Source of the DNA: Warburgia ugandensis
Taxonomy: Eukaryota > Streptophyta > Magnoliopsida > Canellales > Canellaceae
DNA length: 64,000 nucleotides
Assembly (NCBI GenBank): GCA_035236585.1
Contig: CP141132.1
Location: forward strand, 43,279,880 to 43,343,879
Direction: 5' to 3'
Shown piece after piece: positions 48,309 through 60,260 of this stretch (within the stretch, counting starts at the first letter, position 1; the number at the start of each line of letters is the position of its first letter). The position numbers and the translations under genes are program-made. The notes beneath the pieces were generated by a model. It was not told the DNA's origin, ran no database searches, and saw nothing but the letters and a program-made list of their open reading frames with translations.

Positions 48309-48328
48309 AGAAGTTTTTGGAAAAAGCT
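48309..48328. other. 20-base spacer between inverted LTRs
   Basis: AGAAGTTTTTGGAAAAAGCT lies between the 3' end of the plus-strand AT3 LTR and the 3' end of the minus-strand AT4 LTR. In AT5 the LTR end is followed by AGTTTT and then the primer site TGG, so both halves of this spacer resemble the few bases that normally lie between an LTR and its primer site. Confidence 0.7.
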
Positions 48329-50955
48329 TGATGTAACTTTAAAATTACTTGCGATCTCATGAATCAAAGTAGTATTTTCATGCAAGCAAATTGAATGATA
48401 GATTTACAATGGATTGGATTCTATTTAGATAAATTAACTTCAGCCAATGATAAAAAATTGTTGTTAAACTAGGAAATTAAAGCAAACTAAGAAGGTAACA
48501 TGCATGGAATTAGAAACCAAAAGTAAGAAAACTTGCTAAAATTAAACTATATAATGAAATTAGAAACTATCCTAACTAATATGCATTCAAATAAAGGAAA
48601 CCATAGTAAAATTAGGAGACCTTAACTAAGTAACATAACTAAGGGAAACTACCAAAATTAGAAACGTTCCTAAATTAACAATTTCCTAAACTAAAACTTA
48701 TAAAAGTGGAACTTGCTAAAATTAAAAAATAAAGATTTCTAAACCTAAACTAAGATCCAAAGAACTAATTTACTCCTACCAAAGTAAGATTATGTAACTA
48801 AACTAAGCAAAAATCAAAGAGAATTTACCCAATGTTCCATGCCCATGATCCATGGATGGTGTGCATGTTTCATGGGTCCATAGATGGCTAGATTAATGCT
48901 CCAAATTCAAAATAACATGTAACCTAATCAATGAACTTAATAAAAAACCTAAAAATCTAAATGGGTTCCTAAGTATTCAATCAAAAACAATGATTAGATG
49001 GCTGGAAACAAAGTACAAAGTTCAGGAGAAAAATTTCCAGAGTTTAAGCACTTAATAATATCAAACAATTTAAGCATAAGGAAGAAATTGAAACCATTAA
49101 ATTTTATGCAGGGGAACAACCCAAACTTGAAGTACATTGATAAGAGTATCATTCCATAACAAGAAAGCTGAATGACTTTCATTAAATCAACATCAAATTA
49201 CACCCAAAAACTAGACTCATAAAACATGTTCAAAAGATGAAATCTTCACCTAGTTCCTAATAGCAATGCTATATAATACTCATAGTTTAAAGTATGATGG
49301 CATGAAAAGAAAACTTAGAAAGTAATTCAAGAGAAAATAAAGCTAAATGAGTGAATTAAGACAAGGAAATTGACCTAAAACTAAGGTGAGAATAAGGTAA
49401 AAAACATGAATTTCAAGGAAGGAAACTCAATGTTGCAAGTTATTTATTCTCTTGGCTGTCACTAATAAAGAAGAACTCACTTGAATCTTGTGGGAATAAG
49501 TAAAGAAAAATAATGGCAGAGGCAAAGACAATATGACAAGCTAGATGGAAAGAAAGGTTAAAACTAGAAAGAAAAACAAGTGAAACTAAAGCATTGAAAA
49601 CTAAACCAAAGCATGCATACTACTAACCGAGTGGGAGAGAAAATAACCAAGACAACAAATAGAAATCCAAAGGAAAAAAAGAACCTAAGAGGTCCCAAAG
49701 TTCAGTAGCAACAAAGCGCCAAAGGAGAGCTTGATTTCAAAGTCGTCTCACACAAATTCTACTTGAAAATAAAAAGAGAAAACATTGGAACCATGGGGGT
49801 ATATGTAGATATTGTAGCTTCCAGTTTGATGAATGCTTAATGTACGAAAGAGTTGGATATCTAGATCTAGGGCTGAGGTTGAGTTTAGAGGAGGAAAGTT
49901 AGGTGGAGATGATGTAATAATGATGACATAAGAGAGAGAAAAGTTCTTGGCTACCTATTTTCCTAATTTCAAAAAGGAGGGAGGTGTCATTTTCATTGGA
50001 AGGAAAGTGGCTCCCCACCCTCCTAATTGAATGGAATTTGAATGGTGGAAAGAGTGATAGAATAAGAAAGGAAATTAAGAGGAAAAATTTAGAAGAAAAC
50101 CTAGGGTTTTTACATGTTTGTATGGACATGAATCTAGTGTTTCATAATTAGGAAACCACTTGATTTTGCCAACTAAGAAGTAGGTGTCTTTTTTTGGTAA
50201 GGTGGCTCTCTCCTTGAGTTGAAAACATGGAACCCTAGAATGAATGGTGGATTAGGGTTGAGAAATGGGTTAAGAAAGTATATTTTCCTCTCTTGATGGG
50301 TCCCTTAATGTATGATCATCTTACCTTTTAAATTAATCTCTCAAACTCCCATAAAAATCACACTTTTAACATAGGAAAGTTTCTTGAATTGATGCTCCAA
50401 TCATGTGGCTCTGTGTGGCATTCATCCATAGCTTCATGGATCACATTGATGGCTCATTCCTTAGTGGCATAAGTGGCTTCAACGCTTGGCTTAAAGGATT
50501 GAGTAGCATGGCTTCCTTAGGTTTTCTAGTTAGACTAGGAAACCTCATGTGTGGCTCTAATTCTCATGCAAAGTGGTGGAAATGCATCACTTTTTACACG
50601 GATCATTTTATTCACATTTTCTTTCTTCCAAGTGTTTTCAGGGACTTTGGCCCCACATCCCTAGGGAGCTAATTGCATAGCTCAAGCTGTGAAAAACTCT
50701 GTGAAGTAGAATATAGGCCGTTGGATCATTTTCTCACTTCATACAAAAGAGAAAAAAAAATCCTAAAAATTTGTGATGATTAACATGCTTACTTTATATT
50801 AGCTTATGAACCTACAAAATATCAAACTTTTGAATCATTAGGTCAAAAATACGTGTTGTACAAAATTTTAAAAAAACCCTAGAAATAACATTATATTTTA
50901 TAACACATGGGCTACTAATTGGGTATTTTTTTAGCAAAATTGAGCACTTATCACA
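48329..50955 (-). repeat. AT4 3' LTR
   Basis: 2627-base LTR. On the minus strand it starts TGTGATAAGTGC at 50955 and ends GTTACATCA at 48329. It is roughly 70 percent alike to the adjoining AT3 LTR in the sampled start region, so the two are different insertions and not a recent inverted copy. The frames at 48994-49182, 49899-50129 and 50403-50672 lie inside it and have no support as genes. Confidence 0.8.
48838..48867 (-). other. CCATGG dyad in AT4 3' LTR
   Basis: Central ATCCATGGAT with outer CATGC and GCATG arms, imperfect inside. It is homologous to the dyads at 57647-57670 and 62659-62686, judged from flanking sequence. Confidence 0.55.
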
Positions 50956-50962
50956 CCCCCAA
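50956..50962 (-). other. AT4 polypurine tract
   Basis: The minus strand reads TTGGGGG directly before the LTR start. Confidence 0.7.
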
Positions 50963-52640
50963 ATAAAAATTTTCTAATTCCAAGGAAAACATGCCAAAAA
51001 TAGTTGTCATTTTCTTAGGTACTTATGATTGCTTTTAGCATATGCAACAAGCCCTTACACTTGTAAGATACATCTACTGGATGAGTTAAGCCTCATGAGA
51101 TTTCGCAATGAATATATGAAAAAAACTTAATAAGACTAGGTCTTTTGTTTTATCTTAGAGAATTATCATCCATTACTACTCTACTAACCTTAACAACTTA
51201 ATAAAAGTGACAAAAAAAATTCTACAAATTACCTACATACTAAAGCCATTTTGGTTAGTTTAATGTCGGAGTGCAGTGTGTGTAAGGCTACATTAGTTAA
51301 GACTTCTAAATAGAAACACTTATTGCTTCTTTAGAATGTTGTCTAGACCTCTAATTCTTAATAGTGTACACTAAAAAATAAAGCTCTCAAAGAAAGGGGT
51401 CAAACAAATTTCTCTCACTATGCGATTGAGTTCAATAATTTGATGGTTGACATAATTTCTTTTAAGCATAGATGAGACAAATAAATATGATCCCTTAGAA
51501 TAGATGTCGTTACCAAGATTAGATTAGTAGGGTTATTTTACCTTAATTCCTTCCTATTTATATCCTCATCAAGGCTATGTTCCACGTAAGATCGTAGGTC
51601 TTCATATAGGATGAAACGTAGACTTAGATAGGGTTCTAAAAAGAAGGGTAGGAGGATTCAAAGTTTCAAATTAGAGTAGAGGTCTTCAATGGTTGTAGAC
51701 AACTTCACTTTTGATTGTACTTGAAGTGAATATCTTTTCTATATTTTCCTTTCTCTTTTCTTTATAACTTTTTCTTTCTTTTTTTATTATTATAATAATA
51801 CACTTTTTCACTCTTCCTTTTACTTACGAGAAAGAACATTTTTCTTTGTACTTTTGATATTTTTCACTTTTTTCACTTTTGTCCTTTTTCTAAACATTTT
51901 TCTACTATCTCTACTCATTTTTGAAGATAGGTGATGAATATTCTCACAGGGGTTTATTTGGGTTAAAGTTAATGGGGTCTATGAAAAGAAAAGGCATACC
52001 AAGATGCTCAGAGGGTCAAACTCGTGGTATAATGTACTTAGTAGGTTTTATGTTTCTAGGATAAAATGAGGATGGCTTATATCATTTCCTAGGTTTCTTA
52101 AAGCTTATCTGAGTTAATAAATATTCAGAAAACAATCTTAGTACTCCTAGTTGGTTCTTGGAATTTTGACCAAGACAAAGATATTGTGATTTTTCAAAAT
52201 TGATGTACTTTGAAGAAAATAAGGAATTACTTATAACCGTATAAAACAATGATAGTCACTAGAAACTCATAGGGTATATAGATGTCATTGATTTTCTCAA
52301 GGTCTCTAAGTCATAAACATCTATTTTTCTAGACTCATGAACTGCGTATGCGTGTATTTTGAGATGTAACTTTCGCAAAACACTTCAAATAAAATGTAGA
52401 ATTAACCATATGCATTTATATTAAGAAGCTAATGTAGTGGAAATACTAAAATTAGGACAACCCAATTCTCATTATAGTAAAAGAACTTCAACCTAAAAAA
52501 CCTTGAAAACTAAAAAAAAATCCTTTTTTTTTTTCTTATGAAACAAAAACTTAGAAATCTCATGCATGTCTACAACCCCCAACCTGATCAAAACATTCTC
52601 CCCACATCTATATGATGAATGGGTAATGTAGAATAATGAG
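50963..52640 (-). other. AT4 3' untranslated block
   Basis: Minus-strand counterpart of the AT2 block 12700-14340, with the A/G-rich tract near 51760-51920 and the 'ggttgggggttgtagac' type landmark near 52570-52590. No gene is seen. Confidence 0.7.
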
Positions 52641-53194
52641 ACTCTATAAACCCTTGGTTGCCTCGCAGTGAGTGTTAAGTTTAAAGTCTTTAGCTAGATA
52701 TACTATGCAATGATGACAAAGATGAATGCACTTGTAATGATGATGCAGGTGGTATGGGACATTCTAAATTGTGTCCTAATATATTGCTTCCTCAAGTGAT
52801 ACTTCATTCACCTTAGGGTTTATCAACTCTAGGAAGGGTTTTAAACTTTGTCCTTTAACCTTTGAGATGTCTCCATCTTTTTCTATCTCAAGAACCTCGT
52901 AAGGATATACAGTACATACAATGTAGGTCCTAGTCCATCGACATCTAAGTTATCTTGAAAATAGATGCAATTTTGAATTATACAAAAGGACCTTTTGTCC
53001 AAGGTAAAGGACTATCTTAAGATATGTCTTTCATGAGTGCTTTTCATGTGGTCTATGTATGGCTTTGCTGATTCATATGCATCTTTCTGGAGTTCTTCTA
53101 ACTCATTAAGTTAGAGTTTTTTGTGGGTTCTAGTAGTGTCTAAGTCAAAATTGAGCTTTTTATTGTCCAACATTTCTATTGGTAGGTGGTAGGC
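52641..53194 (-). pseudogene. AT4 integrase C-terminal fossil
   Basis: Minus-strand pieces EVLEIEKDGDISKVKGQSLKPF (in two parts: EVLEIEKDGD and KVKGQSLKPFLE, about 52815-52905) and a piece LDKRSFCI (about 52985) match the end of Athila integrase, including the typical 'F-x-V-N-G-Q-R-L-K-P-F' tail. It continues across the solo LTR at 55530. It is broken. Confidence 0.75.
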
Positions 53195-54087
53195 TGTGAC
53201 GACCTGGTTTTCCACGATGCAAGTTTGATAAAAGGCGAGATCTCTTGTTTTATAAATATGGAATGCATGAAAATCTTTTTTTTTTGGAAAGCAATCTTTC
53301 GTATAAAACCCTGAGTGTTAAAACAAATTTTCAAATTATATGGCCATGGCATAGTTTTAAATCAACACTATTCCCAAGAAAGTGTTAGTCACAGCCTCAG
53401 TTATAGAGAGTAACTGCAATCAAGTAACATTGAAAGATAAGGTAGGGGTTTACTTATTGGCACTTAGTTTGGACGTTCTCTATCACGGTTCTTGTCGCCG
53501 TATATCCTGTCCTTAAGTGTTTACTTCGTGTCTGAAAAATGTTGAGGATTGGGTGAGTATATACTATACTCAGTAGGAGTCCATCACTACTAGTTTTACA
53601 ATGCTTGCTATGTTTAAAATCATATGCACTTTAAAACATGTGCATGTTTGAACACTCATGTTCAATATCGATATTAAAAACCATTGTCGAATTGGAATAC
53701 TGAAGACTTAAAGAATCGCATAATCCAAGTCGAAAGTATCACATATTCCATAAACATAATGATATGTATAAGATGCTCAACTGAATCCAACTCATGGATA
53801 TATGGTATGGTCGATCAACCTCATGTCATGCCATATGCAATACAAGTAAATCCTCAAAACATAGGGCCCACTATGCCCACGACCTCGCCACCATGTGGTC
53901 CTCGAGTACCTGGGGACACTCAGTCATAGCCTCCACGGGGCATATGACACTTATTCATCGTAAATCATGCAATTTATGAAATTAGTTGCAAAACATGCAT
54001 GCAATACATAAAATCTGCTCATGCTAGTATCGCATTCAAAGTCATACCTAGAAGCCTGCCAGCCTAGAAGCCTGTCAGCTCTCTCTG

Positions 54088-54132
54088 GCTCGCCCTCATT
54101 GGCCCGCCCTCGTCGGCCTGCCCTCATCGGCC
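54088..54132. repeat. Short GC-rich tandem repeat in the solo LTR
   Basis: Three imperfect units of 'cctcatyggcccgc' type, about 14 bases each. Just before it (54046-54078) lies a doubled 'ctagaagcctgycagc'. Confidence 0.75.
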
Positions 54133-54275
54133 AAGGCTACACTTATCATGCAATCTATGCAATTGTTTGCAAAACATATCTATACATAATGCATTTGTCA
54201 TTTGCATGCTAAGTTCATTTATAAAATTAAGTCATACTAAACAAGTCATATAACTTAAACTTAAAACATGCATTC

Positions 54276-54380
54276 TCAAAACAATCATGGGCTCTTTTAA
54301 AAAGTCTAGTAGCGATAGAGCACCTACATCAAAACATCATGGGTTCTTTTAAAAAGTCTAGTAGTGATAGAGCACCTACC
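54276..54380. repeat. Tandem duplication in the solo LTR
   Basis: Two adjoining copies of a unit of about 53 bases with 'ttttaaaaagtctagtag' and 'gatagagcacctac'. CHR-N has this unit once per LTR (30899-30935, 37086-37122). Confidence 0.8.
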
Positions 54381-55529
54381 TGGTTTGGTCACGCAAGCCC
54401 CCTTGTCCTCGTACGTTCCTGAACATGGTTTAGGGGAAAAAGGTTAGCTTGGCCTTTTTCTGTAGGTTTTAGAATGGTTTATCTCACTACTTAAGCATTA
54501 CGGGTTCATTCCCATGCCTATGGGTGTCCTAAGGTCCTAATTGGGCTTTGGTATCATCAGGTTTACAAAGGTTTAGTGGCCTTGCGCTACTATCATAGTT
54601 TAAGGGTCATGCCTACCTTATATTGGGCCTTAATTAGGTATTTTATGGTTTGGGTGTGTCTGCATCGTCGATACGGACACAACGCCTTTTGTCGCGCCTC
54701 AATCGGAGTCATAGAACTCAAGTTATGGGCGTTTTAGTATTCAGAATACATGGAAGGCCCACAAGGCGCGTCTACAAACGCACCAGGCCTTCTGCCCATT
54801 TTCTTGTTTGCGGGAGCCTCCACGGATGTTCTTGGTTCATTCCTATCAAACCAGTACACCCAGGCACTGTCCCTGGGTCCTTTGTGGCTCCTTAGAGCCT
54901 CGTTTTGCATGGTTTTTCATGCAAAAACTTAGGGGAACTCATCCTAAGACTAAGGGGGAGATGGGTTTGGAGGGGTTTTGGGCATACCTAGTTCGTGGCC
55001 GGGTTTTTCTCCACATTTACTCCTCTTGTTTGCCTCTCCAAGATGGGTTTTTCCCAAGCTTTTGGGCTGCCATTGGAGGCTCCCAAGAGCTCTATTTATA
55101 GAGCTCGAAGAGGGTTCTGGAGGGGGTTCTTACTGCCATGGAATGGCGGTGGAGAAACCTCCAGAATGATGGTGGTTTCTCCCCTAAACATTGCCGTTCT
55201 AGAACCCTCTAGGAGGTTGAAGAAGACGGGTTCCCATATCAAAACGGGTCCCTGTGTTTCTCAGGCTAAATCCGTTTTTTTAATGTAAATTACACTTTTG
55301 CCCTTGATCTTCAAAGGGTCATAACTTGCTCATTTTAACTCCGTTTTGAGTGATTTTGGTCTTGGTGGATTATTTTTTCTGAGATGCACTTAAGGGTACT
55401 ACTCTCAGGACCAAATTTCTAGGTCCAGTCAGGGTGAATAGTAAAATGACCAAAATACCCTTATCTCCAAAAAGTGAATTTTTCATTACTAACTTGGGAT
55501 TTCAATGTTACAAAAATGGAGTTATTACA

Positions 55530-56965
55530 TAGGCCTTTTGATAGGAGTTTTAAATGTTATATGACATGTCTAGAAAGCATCACTTAGTCTCAAAGACTAG
55601 TCTTGCCTATTTAGATTGACTGTGTTTTCTAAAGTATACTTTATTTCTCTATTAGATAACCTATCCACTGGTTCGAGGATGATAAGGGGTAGCAATTTTA
55701 TGGGTAACACCATATTTCTTCATTAAATTCTCAAATACCATATTATAATTATAGCCCTAGGTCTACCAAACCATGCACATATATTTTCTTTTAAGAACTT
55801 GACAACCACCCTATGGTAAATAGTTTTATATGAAATGTCTTTTGCCCACTTTGGTACATAATCCACACCCACAAAGATGTACAAATAACTAAAGGAATTA
55901 TAAGAATGTCCCATAAAATCAATGCCCCAAATAGCAAAAGACTCAATGACTAAAATAGAGTTTAAAGACATTACATTTTTTCCCCTATGTTCCCTAATTG
56001 TTGACATCTAGCACATGCTAAGCAGTGAGCATGTGAATCCATGAAAATGGTAGTCCAATAAAAATCACATTGCAAAATCTTTACAGTTGTCTTTTTAGAA
56101 CTAAAATGGTACCCACATGCATGGTCATGACAAAAGGAGACGATATTATGTTGTTCATTATCTGATATGCATATCCTAATGATCTGATTAGAAGAACACT
56201 TAAATAAGTACAAATCATCCCAATTAAAGTATTTAACGTCAGTAATTAACCTTTTCCTATCTTGCTTAGACCAATGATTAGGAATATGACTTGTGGTGCA
56301 TACCAAGGTAATTGGGAAATGTGCAATAATTGGTCAGTAGGAAATGTTTTTGTTATGGCACATTCACTAATAAATTCCACAATTAACTTGAATAAGTGGT
56401 CAACTGGACATTTTTAGAACCTTTTTTCTCCTGAATTTCAAGATCAAATTCTTGTAGCAATAGTATACATCGAATCAGCTTAGGTTTAGCATCTTTCTTT
56501 GAAAGAAGATATTTAAGTACAGCATGATCTAAGTATACTATAACCTTAGATCCTAACAAGAAAGAACTAAACTTATCCATTGCAAATACAACTAACAACA
56601 ACTCTTTTTTTGTAGTTGAATAATTGAGTTGAGCATTATTTTAACCACATAGTCTGAAGCATCACAAATTATTTAAAATGGTACATTCTAGTCTAGTAGT
56701 CAAATGATAGGCACATAAGTTAACTTAGCCTTTAGGCACTCAAATGCTTTTATGCAATCATCATCAAAGTAAAAAATGGCCTTCTTTGTAAGTAAATTAC
56801 ATAGGGACTTAGCTATCTTACTGAAGTCCTTGATCAATCATCTATAAAAGCTAGCATGGCCTCAACATGATTAGATTTCCTTCACCATTCTTGGAGGAGG
56901 AAGCTTAGAAATTAAGTCTACTTTGACTTTATCTACTTCACAATGTGGCCTAAAACAGTGCAATT
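55530..56965 (-). pseudogene. AT4 integrase, RNase H and RT fossil
   Basis: In the element's direction (right to left): the RT end with FYFDDDCIKAFE and KLTYVPII (about 56680-56780) and an RNase H remnant, frame 56383-56601, with ALKYLLSK and [10 protein letters not shown]. The integrase frame 55971-56306 follows, with the zinc-binding H..H..C..C pattern (HDHACGYHF, then CLACARCQQ). The integrase core frame 55723-56007, with GIDFMGHSYNSFSYLYIFVG and WFGRPRAI, comes last. These are Athila-clade domains. It is the best preserved integrase here but is broken in several places. Confidence 0.85.
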
Positions 56966-58590
56966 TATAGATTTGCAATCACTCGCAAGCACATGAATCA
57001 ATATAGTAGGTTCACACAAGTGAGGTCAATCCCACGAGGAATCTCACATATTTGCAAAGGATTGGATTCTATTTAGATCAACTAACTTCAACCAAAGAGA
57101 TAGAGATGCGATTAAACTAGAAAATCAAAACAAACTATGAAGGAAACACACATGAAATTAGAAATTATAATTAAATCAAACAAACTAAAGAAAAAAGCTA
57201 AGCAATTAGAATGGAAACATACCTAACTAACATGCAAGCAACTAAAAGGAAACTAATGATAAACTAGAATGAGTCAAATTAGGCAACTAATCTTAAGGAA
57301 ACTACTCAAATTAGAAACTTCTCTAAACTAGAATTAGAAACTTTCTAAAGATAAAATTTTTTAGAACCAAATTTGGAAACTTTCTAACACTAAAATAATA
57401 TGCAAAAACAAGTAACCAATGAGATCTAATTACATTTAATAAGAAATTAGAAACATGCATGTAAATGAAAACTACAATTAAAGAGACTTTCTAAATCCTA
57501 AAACTTCCTAATGGTGGAACTTTCCAAAACTCTATAAGGAAGCTTTCTAAACTTAATCTAAGATGCAAACAATATTAACTTACTTCCAAAATAATATTAT
57601 GTGACTAAACTAAACAAAAAAAAAAGATGAATGTGACCTAGTACCATGCACATGATCCATGGATTGTGCACATGATTCTAAGGTGTAAAAATGGCTAGAA
57701 TTGATGTATCTATAGTGAACTATCATGCAAACTAACTAATGTATCTAATAAATAACATGAAAAGGTAAATGGGTTCCTATATATTAAATAAAAAACAATG
57801 TTTAAGTGGCTGGAAACAACACACAAATTTAAGGAGAGAAAAATTCTAGATTTCAACTACTTAAGAATATCAAACAATTCATGCATAAGGAAGCAATTGA
57901 AACCATAACTTTGATGTAAGGAAACAACCCAGATCTAAACTAAATTGATAACAAAATTATTCAATAACAAGAAACCTCAATGAATTTCATTAAGTGAACA
58001 CAAATTTATACATGTTCAAAATTTGGAAATTTTATCAAGTTCCAAAGCATAAAATCCTATATAAAAAACAGCAACAATGCAATATAATGTGCCTAAAATA
58101 AATTATAATTACATGAAAATAAAACTCAAAAATGAATTCAAGTGAAAAAGATGGCTAAATGGGTGAATTAAGGCAAGGAAATTGACTTAAAACTAAGGTG
58201 GGAATAAGGTGAAAAACATGATTTTCTAAGGAAGAAATTCTAGGAGCTAAACTAGCTCTTCTCTTGGATATCACCATTAGAGATGACTTAACTTAAATCT
58301 TGTATGAATAACAAAGAAAAACTAGTGGAATTGTGGTAAAGAAGAATGGAAAATCTAGATAGAAACAAGGGTGAAAAACTAGAAAGCAAACAAGTGAAAC
58401 TAAAGTAAAGAAAGCTAAATCAAAGTAATCAAATTACTAAACTTAATTGGAGAAGCCATAATAAGAAGAATAACTAGAAATCCAAAGGAAAATAAGCATA
58501 AAAGAGGTCTCAACATCTAGCAGCAACTAAGCAACAGAGAACCATACTTCAAGGTGGCTAGTTTTCTTCATAATTTTTGTATAAAAAATA
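56966..58590 (-). repeat. Partial Athila LTR at the right of AT4
   Basis: Aligns with 48346-49775 (the 3' part of the AT4 LTR) in the same orientation. It ends at about 58590, where AT5 3'-block sequence in the opposite orientation starts. No primer site lies at its left end. Confidence 0.7.
57647..57670 (-). other. CCATGG dyad in partial LTR
   Basis: TGCACA (57647-57652) and TGTGCA (57665-57670) flank ATCCATGGAT, itself a 10-base palindrome. It is homologous to 62659-62686 in AT5. Confidence 0.65.
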
Positions 58591-60130
58591 AAATGATACA
58601 AATTTTTATGAGTTTTCAAAGTTTAACTAATCGATGTTATTTCACTGTGATAAGAATTGGATTATTTGAAGTTTAATATTTCCAATACTTGAATTTCTTA
58701 ATAGAAATGCAAATAATTAATTCTACAGTATATTCATTTCTTGAAGTGTTTTGGGAAAGTTAAATCTCAAAATACCCTAAGGAAATTAGTGGAGACCTAT
58801 ATACCCAAATTAGTATTAGATACTATCATTTTTCTTAAGGTTATAAGTAAGTCCATATTTTCTTTAGCGAACATCAATTTTGAAAGATCTTGGTATCTTT
58901 GTTTTGGTCAAAATTCCAACGAGTATTAACATAGTGTCCTAAATATTTATTGAATCTTATAGGTTTTTAAGAAACCTAATAAATAATATAGGCCATCCTT
59001 GTTATATCCTTGAGACATAAAGCCTACCAAGTACATTATACCACTAGTTAGACTTTTGAGCCCTTTTGAAAAGCATTTTGTTTCTTAAATCCCATTTACT
59101 TTAACCTAGAAACCTAGTAAGAATGTCCATTACCTATATTTAAAAAATGAGTAGAGATGATAGCAAAAGTTTTGAAAAGGGATAAAAGTCAAAGAAGTGA
59201 AAATTATCAAAAGTACAAAGAGAAAGCTTTTCTTTCAAAGAAATACAAGGAAAAGTAAAAATAGATTAGAGAAAGAAAAGGGAAGGAAAGTTGAGAAAAT
59301 AAAAAACAAATATGGAAAAGATATTCACTTCAAATATAGTAAAAAAAAGTATATACTCAAAAGAAAAGTAAAGTTGTCTAAACAAATAAACATTGAAGAC
59401 CTCTACTCATATTTGAAACTTTGGATCCTTATACCCTTCTTTGTAGAACTTGTGCTAAGCCCACATTTCCTCCTATCTAAAGACCTATTGATGTTAGGTG
59501 GAATATAATCTAGATGAGGACACAAAAAGGAATGATGTAAGGTGAACTATTTCTATTGGTCTTGGTAATGAGATCTATTCCAAGGGATCACATTTCTTTG
59601 TCTCATTAGTGCTTAAAAGAATTTGTAACACTTCAAATTATTTGACTCATTCACATAGTGAGAGAAATTTGTTTGACCCCTTTCTTGGAAAAGTTTTATT
59701 TCTAAGTGTATACCAATGAGAATTTGAGGTCAAGAGATCTTTCTAATGGAGCAATAGGCATGTCTATTTAGAAGTCTTCACTTATGTAACTTGTATACAC
59801 ACATGCACTCCAAGATTAAACTAGAATAAAATGGCTTTGGTATGTGGGTAATTTGTGGAATTTCGTATTCATCTTCAGTATGTTGTTAAACCAAGCAGAA
59901 AACTAATGGATGAGAATTATTTGAGATAAAATAAAGGACTTAGCCTTATGAAATTTTGTGGGTACATTCATTGCAAACCCTCACAAGGCAAACTCATCCA
60001 CACGGGGTAACCTAGGGGTTTAAGGGATTGTTGTATATACTAAATATAATCATGAGTACTTACAAAAATGGAAACCACTTTTGTTTTCATGAATTATTGC
60101 ATGTTTTTCTCGGGATTAGAAAAATGCTTG
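58591..60130 (+). other. AT5 3' untranslated block
   Basis: Aligns with 12800-14340 of AT2. It has the ATGAGTAGAG context at 59148 followed by a purine-rich tract (59148-59420), and the block 'aacctaggggtttaaggg' (60008-60025) close to the polypurine tract. The frame at 59197-59508 is lysine-rich because of the purine tract. Confidence 0.7.
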
Positions 60131-60137
60131 TTGGGGA
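60131..60137 (+). other. AT5 polypurine tract
   Basis: TTGGGGA before the LTR start. It is slightly altered against TTGGGGG of AT2. Confidence 0.6.
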
Positions 60138-60260
60138 TGGTTATAAATATTCAATGTATAAAGTACCCAATTAGTTGCCTATGTGTTATAACTTATAGTG
60201 TTAAATTAGGGTTCTTGGCTAAAAAATTTTAACACATGCATTTCTAACCTAATAGTTCAA

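Larger units (their letters stand above)
53195..55529 (-). mobile_element. Chromovirus solo LTR in AT4 integrase
   Basis: 2335-base LTR, on the plus strand from TGTGACGACC to GTTATTACA. It is a relative of the CHR-N LTRs: shared pieces are 'gtgagtatatactatactcagtaggagtc', 'gcccacgacctcgcc' and 'aaaagtctagtag'. It is flanked by the exact 5-base duplication TAGGC (53190-53194 and 55530-55534). There is no interior and no second LTR, so it is the product of recombination between two LTRs of one insertion. It contains two small tandem repeats of its own. Frames at 53684-55288 are LTR shadows. Confidence 0.92.
48329..58590 (-). mobile_element. AT4: Athila-clade element with pol remnant (fossil)
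   Basis: Minus-strand element: 3' LTR 48329-50955, polypurine tract, 3' block, integrase, RNase H and the end of RT (52641-56965), then a partial LTR of the same family (about 56966-58590). The integrase is interrupted by a chromovirus solo LTR (53195-55529). No primer site, gag or protease is visible between RT and the right-hand LTR. Whether that LTR is its own 5' LTR or belongs to another copy is open. It has many breaks. Confidence 0.75.

Noticed and set aside
50403-50672. 89-residue plus frame in the AT4 LTR
   Set aside because: It is on the strand opposite to the LTR, has no motif and is not kept in related LTRs.
45653-50955. Recent inverted duplication of one LTR
   Set aside because: The two arms are only about 70 percent alike in the start region I compared, too different for a recent copy. 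Two separate insertions are more likely.
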